Positions 24,203-31,426 of a stretch of 64,000 nt of DNA are shown here, piece by piece. The notes beneath the pieces are model-generated. The model was not told where the DNA came from, searched no databases, and worked only from the letters and a program-made list of their open reading frames with translations. Origin of the DNA: an uncultured Clostridia bacterium. GTDB taxonomy: Bacteria; Bacillota; Clostridia; Oscillospirales; Acutalibacteraceae. The translations under genes and the position numbers were made by a program. The stretch lies in assembly GCA_937907605.1 (NCBI GenBank), contig CALCYI010000068.1:15267-79266 (forward strand), given 5' to 3'. Each line of letters begins with the position of its first letter. Position 1 is the first letter of the stretch.

Positions 24203-25825
24203 TTATCCGTTAAGGATTTTGAAGTTTTCCTTATTACATTTATAGAGGTTCTGGAATACCTTGAAATTACGCTCATAAACTTCCTTATTAGCAGGATTCG
24301 GTTCGTATGTAACCTTTGCGGGAATGAGCTTTTTAACGTCCTCCATTTTAGGAATCAGCCCCATACCTACCGCGATACACGCCGCAGCGCCGACCGCTCC
24401 GATATTCTGAGGCGAGTCAACAACCTCAATATTCCTCTGGAGAATATCCGCAAGCACCTGACACGTGGTTTCGCCGAGCGCTCCGCCACCGCAGAAGCGT
24501 ACGGTATCCTTAATATTAACCTCTTTCTTCTTCGCCTGGCGCTCAAGCATCCACTTCATATGGAAGCAAATACCCTCGACTACCGCACGGATAAGCTCCG
24601 ACTTACCCGTTTCAAGCTTGATGTTAAAGAACATACCCGCTGCGTTCGGGTCCTCAAACGGACAGCGGTTGCCGTGCAGCCACGGGGTGAATACAACCCC
24701 GCCCGCTCCGGGAGGAACGGAATCAATAACCTCCTCAAGATAGTCGTAAAGATTGAACTCAAACGCCTCGTAATCGTATTTATTCTCTGTCGGATGCGCC
24801 TTGAGATATACGCCGATTTCATCAAGGGCAAGGTGGTCCTTAACCCAGCCGACGCATTTATTAGAGGTTTCAAGCTCGCCGAAGTAGTTATAGGTCCTCG
24901 GGTTTGCGCCGACTATGGAAGCCATCATTGCGCCCGCGTCAACAAGCTGCTTGTCAACAACAGTACCAACCCAGCCTGAAGTACCCGAATAAATATGGGT
25001 ATCGCCGACCTCGACAGCGCCCGTGCCTACGCCGATGAGCGACGCGTCTCCGCCTCCGCCGTAAACCGCAGTTCCCGCAGCAAGTCCGAGCTCCTCGGCT
25101 GCCTTTTCGGTAATCTCGCCGACCTTTTCGGTGGAGGCTTTAATTTCGGGCATATGCTCAATATTAACGCCGACCATATCGCAGATAGGCTTACACCAGC
25201 CCTCATGTCCCTTACGGGTATCGTAAAGGAGCGTGCCGAAGGCGGAGTCATTAGTCATAACGAACTCGCCGCTGCTGCGGCAGATTAAGTATTCCTTAAT
25301 ATCGAGCCACTTGTAAATCCTTTTGAAGTTCTCGGGCTCGTGCGCCTCAACCCACTTGTATTTCCATATCGGGTCTTTTACCGAGGAGGAAACCGCGCCC
25401 GTGTACCTTAAATATTTAAGAAGCTTAGTAACCTCGGCACCCGCGACCTGAATACCGTAGGCTATACCCTTTTTAAGCTCCTCCCTTGCGCGCTGGTCCA
25501 TATACGTCATAGGACGGCGGATACAGTTGCCCTCTCTGTCAACGAGAACGAGTCCCTGCATAGCGGAACAGAAGGATATACCCTCAATCTGCTCCTTTTT
25601 AATATCCGGGCACTTTTTAAAAACAACCTTCGTGGTGATACACATAGCGTTCCACCATTCATCAGCGTCCTGCTCAGCTCCCCCTTCAACACCCGTTTCG
25701 TCGTTCACGTAAAGGTTGTAGCCCTCGGTAGCCGAGGCTAAAATCTTCATTTCCTTATCAATCTCGATAAGGCAGGTCTTTATACCCGTAGTTCCGATGT
25801 CATAGGTGATTACGTACTTACTCAT
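24203..25825 (-). CDS. FGGY family carbohydrate kinase
   Basis: 540 residues. The ATPase fold opens with ITYDIGTTGIKT (phosphate-1 loop, ~9-18), has the FGGY N-domain motif region MTYMDQRA, and contains GGGGDASLIG, GAGGVVFTPWLHG and the adenosine-loop FCGGGALGETTCQ. Members phosphorylate sugars or polyols such as xylulose, glycerol, L-fuculose, AI-2 or ribitol. The sequence does not settle which. It lies 17 bp downstream of the TetR gene and is co-transcribed with it. The divergent transcript carries an aminotransferase and an aldolase, so this is probably the activating kinase of that pathway. Confidence 0.88.
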   Translation of the reverse strand: MSKYVITYDIGTTGIKTCLIEIDKEMKILASATEGYNLYVNDETGVEGGAEQDADEWWNAMCITTKVVFKKCPDIKKEQIEGISFCSAMQGLVLVDREGNCIRRPMTYMDQRAREELKKGIAYGIQVAGAEVTKLLKYLRYTGAVSSSVKDPIWKYKWVEAHEPENFKRIYKWLDIKEYLICRSSGEFVMTNDSAFGTLLYDTRKGHEGWCKPICDMVGVNIEHMPEIKASTEKVGEITEKAAEELGLAAGTAVYGGGGDASLIGVGTGAVEVGDTHIYSGTSGWVGTVVDKQLVDAGAMMASIVGANPRTYNYFGELETSNKCVGWVKDHLALDEIGVYLKAHPTENKYDYEAFEFNLYDYLEEVIDSVPPGAGGVVFTPWLHGNRCPFEDPNAAGMFFNIKLETGKSELIRAVVEGICFHMKWMLERQAKKKEVNIKDTVRFCGGGALGETTCQVLADILQRNIEVVDSPQNIGAVGAAACIAVGMGLIPKMEDVKKLIPAKVTYEPNPANKEVYERNFKVFQNLYKCNKENFKILNG

Positions 25826-25842
25826 AAAGCTCCTCCTGTTTC

Positions 25843-26502
25843 CTATTTTTCAAATGTAAACGCCGATTCGATGAATTTTAACAGCTGATATACAACCTGG
25901 TCGTCGTCCATTTCATCAACATTAATTCCCGTGTAAATTTCAAACCGCTCGCGGTAATATGCGCAGGTATACGAAAACTGCAGCATAGTCAGAAGATTAT
26001 CAAGGAAAAAGGCAAGCAGCCTCGGGTCTAAATCCTGACGCACGTCATTCTTTGCATACGCCTGCGCAATCGCCGTAATGTACTTCCTGCTCGTCGGGAA
26101 CTCAATCTCCTCGGCAAGCATTTTTGCAAGCTCGGGATTCTTTTCCGCCGTAATTTCATTATACAGGCGGATATAGTTTCCGTGCTTTTTTGAATGATAG
26201 CAGATTGTACGGATAACCCGAGCAGCTTTAATCAGGATTTTTTCATCGCTGTTCATTATCTCCTCAAGCTCGTTGTCAAGTATTGAACACCCGCGCTGAA
26301 TACAGGTCAGAAACAAATCCTCTTTAGTCGCAAAGTATTTGTACATAAGCCCGATGCTTATACCCGCGTTTTTTGCAATAATATTTATATTTGCGTTTTC
26401 AAAGCCCTTTGACGAGAACTCCTCGATACCGACCTCGAGAATTTTTTCCTTCCTCGCGTCGCTCGCTCGCTCAAAGGCTTCCTTATATCTTTTTTCTATC
26501 AT
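25843..26502 (-). CDS. TetR/AcrR family transcriptional regulator
   Basis: 219 residues. The N-terminal HTH (~15-60) contains EEFSSKGFENANINIIAKNAGISIGLMYKYFATKED in consensus TetR form. The helical ligand domain is unassigned. It heads a TetR-kinase transcript divergent from an aminotransferase-aldolase transcript. Two GTGAGC/GCTCAC palindromes in front of the divergent genes are the likely operators. GGTGAGC half-sites also occur near its own start (26565-26575), so autoregulation is plausible. Confidence 0.88.
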   Translation of the reverse strand: MIEKRYKEAFERASDARKEKILEVGIEEFSSKGFENANINIIAKNAGISIGLMYKYFATKEDLFLTCIQRGCSILDNELEEIMNSDEKILIKAARVIRTICYHSKKHGNYIRLYNEITAEKNPELAKMLAEEIEFPTSRKYITAIAQAYAKNDVRQDLDPRLLAFFLDNLLTMLQFSYTCAYYRERFEIYTGINVDEMDDDQVVYQLLKFIESAFTFEK

Positions 26503-26520
26503 AAATTCACCTTGTTAAAA

Positions 26521-26550
26521 TGCACAAAAAAGCCGTATGCGATTTGTGCA
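26521..26550. promoter_or_regulatory. inverted repeat in TetR leader region
   Basis: TGCACAAA and TTTGTGCA, perfectly complementary, separated by 14 bp, ~20 bp upstream of the TetR start. A GCTCGGTGAGC palindrome follows at 26565-26575. Either could bind the regulator. Confidence 0.4.
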
Positions 26551-26652
26551 AGGTCACCAATCCCGCTCGGTGAGCAAGAATTCACTAAATACATATTAGC
26601 ATTTAATAAACAGATTTGCAATAAAAATACACAAAAAGATTACTTGTTTTAA

Positions 26653-26680
26653 TTGACAAATCGTGAAAAAGTGATATACT
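26653..26680 (+). promoter_or_regulatory. sigma-A promoter of aminotransferase-aldolase transcript
   Basis: TTGACA (26653-26658), 16 bp, TATACT (26675-26680). The predicted start is near 26687, immediately before the two palindromic operators. Confidence 0.7.
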
Positions 26681-26695
26681 AAAAGTGTACAAATA

Positions 26696-26711
26696 GTGAG
26701 CGGTTGCTCAC
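26696..26711. promoter_or_regulatory. TetR-type operator 1
   Basis: Palindrome GTGAGC-GGTT-GCTCAC just downstream of the predicted transcription start. Its centre is 26 bp from operator 2, which has the same arms. Confidence 0.75.
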
Positions 26712-26720
26712 GCAATAAAA

Positions 26721-26738
26721 GGTGAGCGGCTGCTCACC
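26721..26738. promoter_or_regulatory. TetR-type operator 2
   Basis: Palindrome GGTGAGC-GGCT-GCTCACC, a near copy of operator 1, ending ~10 bp before the AAGGAGG ribosome binding site. Repression by blocking elongation is the simplest reading. Confidence 0.75.
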
Positions 26739-26759
26739 GGTTTAATCAAGGAGGAATTT

Positions 26760-28247
26760 ATGATGGATACAAGATTTGCTATCAGCGAGTATCCTAACGC
26801 TGCTGCTTTAACGGCTCAGCTTGACGCGCTTATCAAAAAGCCGATTTACTCGATTAACAGAAAAGCACTTGACAACTATGTTGAGGAATACTTCAACAAG
26901 AAGTGCGCAAAATCCAAGGAAATGATTGCCGAGGCTAAGGAGGTTATCCCCGGCGGCGTTCAGCACAACCTTGCGTTTAACTATCCCTTCCCTATCGTTA
27001 TGACTAAAGCTAAGGGCAACAAGCTTTACGATATCGACGGTAACGAATACTTTGACTTCCTTCAGGCGGGCGGTCCGACGATTATCGGCTCAAACGATGA
27101 CGTTGTAAGAGAAAAGGTTAAGGAATTACTCGACGACTGCGGTCCGTCCACAGGTCTTTTCCACCCCTACGAATACAAGCTTGCTAAGAAAATCAGCGAG
27201 TGCGTTCCTTCAGTAGAGATGTTCCGTATGCTCGGCTCGGGTACAGAGGCTTGTATGTGCGCTGTACGTGTTGCGCGTCTTGCAACAGGTCATAAGAACA
27301 TAATCAAGATGGGCGGCGCTTACCACGGCTGGTCAGATCAGCTTGCATGGGGTATGCGTGTTCCCGGTACTCTTAACACCCAGTCACACGGCGTTCCGCT
27401 TTTCGTATTCAAGCACACTCAGGAATTCTTCCCCAACGACCTCAAGTCGCTTGAATTAAAGCTTAAGATTAACCAGTTCCGCGGCGGTACGGCGGCTGTA
27501 TTCATTGAGCCCATCGGCCCCGAATCAGCAACCCGTCCCGTTGACAAGGGCTTCCCGAAGGGCGTTCAGGCGCTCTGCCGCAAATACGGCGCTCTCCTCG
27601 TATGCGACGAGGTTGTATCCGGCTTCAGAATCGGTCTCTCGGGCGCACAGGGTTACTACGGAATTGACCCCGATATTACCATTTTCGGTAAGATTATCGC
27701 AGGCGGCTATCCGGGCGCAGGCGGAATCGGCGGACACAAGGAAGTAATGAAGTACCTCGGCGCAGGTCTTGACAAGGCTGAGGGCAAGAAGATTCACAAG
27801 GCTATGTGCGGCGGTACTATGGCGGCTACTCCGATTTCCTGCGTTGCGGGCTACACCGTAATCTGCGAAATTGAAAAGAGAAACGCATGTCAGGTTGCAG
27901 GCAGGATGGCTGACAGACTTGTTAAGGGTATTAACGAGTCCATCAGGAAGTACGACCTTCCGTTCGTATGCTACAACATCGGCTCTGTATGTCACCTCCA
28001 CACCGTTGCTACAATGCAGTTCAGAATCAACTGGAAGAAGCCTTGGGAGATTCCGAACGTATTTAAGCAGACAGGTATTCGCCAGAAGGAAATGCAGTAT
28101 ATGGGCGCCGCTTACATGGCAGAAGGTCTTGTAACTCTTGCAGGCTCAAGACTCTACACCTCAAGCGCATACACCGAAGAGGACATCGACGAATGCATCC
28201 GTCGCTTCGACAAGGTTCTCTCACAGTGCGAGAAGATTGATTATTAA
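26760..28247 (+). CDS. class III PLP-dependent aminotransferase (GSAM-like)
   Basis: 495 residues, about 60 longer than ordinary glutamate-1-semialdehyde aminotransferases because of an N-terminal extension (~1-55). Motifs: GSGTEA (159-164, phosphate cup), YHGW (188-191), CDEVVSGFR (Asp283) and a Schiff-base Lys311 in FGKIIAGGYPG. All catalytic residues are present. It is not with heme genes; it shares a TetR-controlled transcript with a class II aldolase. It probably moves an amino group to or from an aldehyde or ketone intermediate of the same pathway. ATG at 26760 or 26763, both after AAGGAGG. Confidence 0.87.
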   Translation: MMDTRFAISEYPNAAALTAQLDALIKKPIYSINRKALDNYVEEYFNKKCAKSKEMIAEAKEVIPGGVQHNLAFNYPFPIVMTKAKGNKLYDIDGNEYFDFLQAGGPTIIGSNDDVVREKVKELLDDCGPSTGLFHPYEYKLAKKISECVPSVEMFRMLGSGTEACMCAVRVARLATGHKNIIKMGGAYHGWSDQLAWGMRVPGTLNTQSHGVPLFVFKHTQEFFPNDLKSLELKLKINQFRGGTAAVFIEPIGPESATRPVDKGFPKGVQALCRKYGALLVCDEVVSGFRIGLSGAQGYYGIDPDITIFGKIIAGGYPGAGGIGGHKEVMKYLGAGLDKAEGKKIHKAMCGGTMAATPISCVAGYTVICEIEKRNACQVAGRMADRLVKGINESIRKYDLPFVCYNIGSVCHLHTVATMQFRINWKKPWEIPNVFKQTGIRQKEMQYMGAAYMAEGLVTLAGSRLYTSSAYTEEDIDECIRRFDKVLSQCEKIDY

Positions 28248-28260
28248 TAACTGATATTCA

Positions 28261-28287
28261 GGGAGCGGGGTTACCCTGCTCCCTTTT
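28261..28287 (+). terminator. intercistronic hairpin with short U-run
   Basis: GGGAGC...GCTCCC with inner GGG/CCC, followed by TTTT, between aminotransferase and aldolase. No promoter is obvious after it, so it is probably a partial terminator or an mRNA 3'-end protector that makes the aldolase less abundant. Confidence 0.55.
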
Positions 28288-28315
28288 CAACAACAGCAAT
28301 AAAGGAGACTTTTAT

Positions 28316-29536
28316 ATGGCATATGAAATTCAAGAGGCTAAGGAATTAGTCGTTAAGGCGGGCAAGGAGCTCATTGAAAAGGGCTTAATCGCACGCACAT
28401 GGGGTAACGTTTCCGCTCGTATCTCGGATACCCAGTTTGTTATAACTCCTTCAGGCAGAGCATATGAAGACTTAACCCCCGAGGAAATTGTGGTTGTTAA
28501 TATTGAGGACTGCTCCTACGAGGGTGACATCAAACCTTCGTCCGAAAAGGGCGTTCACGCTGCTGCTTACCGCCATCACCCGACGGTTGACTTCGTTATC
28601 CACACTCATCAAAAGGCGGCTACAATCGTTTCAATTACGGGTATGGAAATCAGAAACGTATATAACGAGTTCCGCGACGTGCTCGGCGATAAAATCCCCT
28701 GCGCCGCTTACGCAATGTCAACTACGGACTCTCTTCGCAAGAAGGTTGAGCGCTGTATCGAAATGAACCCGAGCGCACGCGCAATAATGATGATGCACCA
28801 CGGCACGCTGTGTATGGGCGACGATTACGACCACGCCTTCGCGCTTGCTGAGAGTATGGAAAAATGCTGTGAAAAGGTTATCAAGGATAACTATCTCCGT
28901 CATTCGTGGAACGGCGTTTACAGCGACGACGATAAGAGGAATTACTTCCTTGAAAAGAACGAGGCGGGCGTAATGCCCGAGGCTATACTCGACCTCGGCT
29001 CGTCGGTAAGGAACGGCGACACCTTCACCCTTACCGTTGGCGACGAGAGCTGCGAAATCGACGTTCATACGGGTATTGCAGTAAGCGGCGGCGTTGCGCC
29101 GAAGCTTGAAAAGCTCCACAGGGCGATTTACAATACCGAAGACTGCACGATTATCCGTCACCTTTCTACTCCCGACGTCGTTGCGGTATCGCAGACGGGC
29201 GAGGGTATGACCCCGATGATTGATGACTTCGCCCAGATTGTAGGCGTTGACGTTAAGAACTGTCCGTGGATTGACGGCGACACAGACGAGTGCTCAAAGG
29301 AAATCGGCGAGGCAATCGACAAGAGGAACGCAGTACTTATCCAGGGACTCGGCGCTCTTATTACGGGCAATACCGAGGGCGATATGCAGGCGCTCGATAT
29401 TATTATGAACAAGGCTTGCGAGGCGGTTATCGACGTTGATATTTTCAACAGAGCCCACTACGTACCGAAGCTTGAATGCTTCCTTATGAGAACCGTTTAC
29501 CTTGCAAAATACAGCAAAAAGATTGACGAAAAATAA
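28316..29536 (+). CDS. class II aldolase/adducin protein with second degenerate aldolase domain
   Basis: 406 residues against ~215 for a typical class II aldolase. Residues 1-195 form a complete domain with predicted zinc ligands Glu77 (SSEKG), His96 and His98 (VIHTHQK) and His161 (MMHHG). It resembles L-fuculose-/L-ribulose-phosphate aldolases or epimerases. Residues ~235-395 repeat the same fold pattern, but the equivalents are Leu264, Arg/Leu in IIRHLSTP and Gly-Leu in IQGLGALITG, so the metal site is lost. The second half may be structural or regulatory. Start follows AAGGAG. Downstream partner of the aminotransferase. Confidence 0.85.
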   Translation: MAYEIQEAKELVVKAGKELIEKGLIARTWGNVSARISDTQFVITPSGRAYEDLTPEEIVVVNIEDCSYEGDIKPSSEKGVHAAAYRHHPTVDFVIHTHQKAATIVSITGMEIRNVYNEFRDVLGDKIPCAAYAMSTTDSLRKKVERCIEMNPSARAIMMMHHGTLCMGDDYDHAFALAESMEKCCEKVIKDNYLRHSWNGVYSDDDKRNYFLEKNEAGVMPEAILDLGSSVRNGDTFTLTVGDESCEIDVHTGIAVSGGVAPKLEKLHRAIYNTEDCTIIRHLSTPDVVAVSQTGEGMTPMIDDFAQIVGVDVKNCPWIDGDTDECSKEIGEAIDKRNAVLIQGLGALITGNTEGDMQALDIIMNKACEAVIDVDIFNRAHYVPKLECFLMRTVYLAKYSKKIDEK

Positions 29537-29538
29537 AG

Positions 29539-29566
29539 AAAAGCCGCTCAGCCGAGCGGCTTTTTT
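29539..29566 (+). terminator. rho-independent terminator
   Basis: AAAAGCCGCTC and GAGCGGCTTTTT around AGCC, immediately after the aldolase stop. Confidence 0.88.
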
Positions 29567-29569
29567 AAT

Positions 29570-29597
29570 TGAGAATTGAGAGTTGAGAGTTGAGAAT
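29570..29597. repeat. heptamer tandem repeat (TGAGART), 4 units
   Basis: TGAGAAT, TGAGAGT, TGAGAGT, TGAGAAT with exact 7-bp period, between the converging aldolase and NERD genes. A small GCGGG-ACA-CCCGC hairpin follows (29603-29615). Confidence 0.85.
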
Positions 29598-29622
29598 TTT
29601 AGGCGGGACACCCGCACACGTT

Positions 29623-30369
29623 TTAATGCTTCAATGTGTATTTACATTTCGGATAATTTGAACATCCGTAAAACTCGCCGTACTTCCCTTTTCTCAGCAC
29701 TAAAGGAGCTTTGCAATACGGACAGATTTTCTGTTCTTTCATTTCGTCCTGCTGCTTTTTATATTCAATAACGTCCTGCTTGTGCTGATAACGCGAATCT
29801 CTTCCGATATGCTGGTTTTCCTTTATATATTCAAATATCTCGAGCTTTTTATTTTCGTCAAATACAATCGGTTTATCTTTTGCAATAAGTTGTAAAGCTC
29901 TATCCATAGCAGGCAGAGAACTGCAAACCGCTGTATCAATATAATCCGTCTGATTTATATTAGATACCTTAAAATCTTCGCATATTATAGTAATAATAGA
30001 AAAGCACGGAACATCGCCGAAATCCTTAAGAAACTTTTTAAGGTTTTCAATATGCTTTTTGTTCTGCTTTATCGGGCTGTATATCTCATACTTTTTTCCG
30101 TATTTATAGTAATACCACTTGGATTTAGCACCGTCGCCGTATATCTTAGCTTCATTATACATTTTGACTTCAACGACATAGAGTCCTTTAACTCCTACCA
30201 TTATCATATCGATCTGTGAGGTGTGACCTTCTGCGCCGTCAATAAGCACATCGTGTAATACAAGCGTATCAGTAAATACCTTAGAATAGTGCTTGGTAAG
30301 CCACTCTCCGAAACTTCCCTTGAGCTCATTTTGAGTTGGTATTCTGTTAAAGAAATCTTGTAATGTCAT
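29623..30369 (-). CDS. NERD domain protein with C-terminal zinc ribbon
   Basis: 248 residues. Residues ~12-130 form a NERD (nuclease-related) domain: KGSFGEWLTKHY, then the SQIDMIMVGVKGLYVVEVK core with the Asp and E-x-K of a PD-(D/E)xK-like nuclease site. A linker leads to a topoisomerase-type zinc ribbon (~217-245), CPYC...CSNYPKC. This suggests a DNA-processing protein; the biological role is unknown and no helicase or defence partner is adjacent. It is flanked by heptamer repeats on both sides and is monocistronic. Confidence 0.85.
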   Translation of the reverse strand: MTLQDFFNRIPTQNELKGSFGEWLTKHYSKVFTDTLVLHDVLIDGAEGHTSQIDMIMVGVKGLYVVEVKMYNEAKIYGDGAKSKWYYYKYGKKYEIYSPIKQNKKHIENLKKFLKDFGDVPCFSIITIICEDFKVSNINQTDYIDTAVCSSLPAMDRALQLIAKDKPIVFDENKKLEIFEYIKENQHIGRDSRYQHKQDVIEYKKQQDEMKEQKICPYCKAPLVLRKGKYGEFYGCSNYPKCKYTLKH

Positions 30370-30414
30370 AATAAGTAATTCCGTATTGTTTCGTTTGTTT
30401 GATTAAGATTGCAT

Positions 30415-30525
30415 TATGAGTTATGAATGATGAATTGAGGGGCTGTGCCGTATTAATATGGGTACGGGCAAAGCCCGTCCTTAATTCATAATTCATAATT
30501 CATCATTCATCATTCAATATTCATC
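30415..30525. repeat. inverted heptamer-repeat element
   Basis: The left part has units TATGAGT, TATGAAT, GATGAAT (30415-30435). The right part has six units of the ATTCATA/ATTCATC type (30484-30525) in inverted orientation with exact 7-bp period. Between them lies a GC-richer insert with hairpin ACGGGC-AAA-GCCCGT. The right edge touches the stop codon of the aminotransferase (30524-30526). Confidence 0.8.
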
Positions 30526-31363
30526 ATATACATTGCTTCTCAAAATCCTCAGCAAGCGCGTCCTGGATGGCTTTAAGCATTTCGGGCACTTTTCCACCTA
30601 CCGCTTTACCGTCTACGGTTTTGACGGGGATACAAAACGAGCCCGTAGAATGAACTATAACCTCGTCGGCGTTCATTAATTCGTCAAGGGTATATTCCCT
30701 CTCCTCCGTTTTATAGCCGAGCTTATCCGCGAAGGCGAGGAGCCTGAGTCTTGCAGTACCGGGCAGTATTTTATCGTCAAGCGGATGAGTTATAACAACG
30801 CCGTCCTTGAAGATTGATACGTTCGAGTGAGCGCACTCGGTAACGATACCGTCCCTTATGAATATTGACTCTGAGCAGCCCCTGCGCTTCGCCTCGGCTG
30901 AGGCAAGGCAGGACGGGATTAAATTAAGCGTCTTGATATTGCAGTAGAAAAAGCGCTTGTCGGGATAGGTTATCACGTCTATAGGCTTATACGTATCCTG
31001 CACGGGATCGGGAGTCAGCATAATCATAAGGTTGCCTTTGGTATCCCTGTCGTACGCGTGGCACCTAAGCCCGCTTCCCCTCGTTACCTGCATATACACG
31101 AACTGCTCAGGACTGTCGAGCTTCGGAACAAGCTCCCAAAGAAGCTTTTCAAGCTCAGCCCTCTCAAGCGGAATGTTCATCTCAAGCAGCCTTGCGCTGT
31201 TATAAAAGCGGTCAAGGTGAGCGTCAAGGTCAAATATCTTATGGTTATGGGCGTAGGTAGCATCATACACACCGTCGCCGAAGTATACTGCCCTGTCGGT
31301 CATAGGAATCTGCATTTCCTCAATCTCGCCGATTTTTCCGTTATAGTATCCAAGCGTTTTCAT
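30524..31363 (-). CDS. D-amino-acid aminotransferase (class IV)
   Basis: 279 residues from ATG 31363 (MKTLGYYNGKIGEIEEM), preceded by GGGGTGAT; codons further upstream do not match the family. Fold-type IV PLP enzyme: catalytic Lys144 in CNIKTLNLIPSCLAS, and TECAHSNVSIF, the usual D-alanine transaminase signature. It makes D-Glu or D-Ala for the wall or degrades D-amino acids. It lies 64 bp after the alpha-galactosidase start-to-stop block and is probably co-transcribed with it. The stop codon abuts the heptamer repeat. Confidence 0.88.
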   Translation of the reverse strand: MKTLGYYNGKIGEIEEMQIPMTDRAVYFGDGVYDATYAHNHKIFDLDAHLDRFYNSARLLEMNIPLERAELEKLLWELVPKLDSPEQFVYMQVTRGSGLRCHAYDRDTKGNLMIMLTPDPVQDTYKPIDVITYPDKRFFYCNIKTLNLIPSCLASAEAKRRGCSESIFIRDGIVTECAHSNVSIFKDGVVITHPLDDKILPGTARLRLLAFADKLGYKTEEREYTLDELMNADEVIVHSTGSFCIPVKTVDGKAVGGKVPEMLKAIQDALAEDFEKQCI

Positions 31364-31426
31364 ATAATCACCCCTTATATTATACAACAAATAAGCAGAT
31401 AACTGCAATAGTTATCTGCTTTCATT

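Noticed and set aside
24197..24979. Long plus-strand frame (~260 codons) opposite the FGGY kinase, and similar ones at 37033-37752 and 21916-22536
   Set aside because: These are antisense to well-identified genes and arise from codon bias. They have no ribosome binding site and no family pattern.
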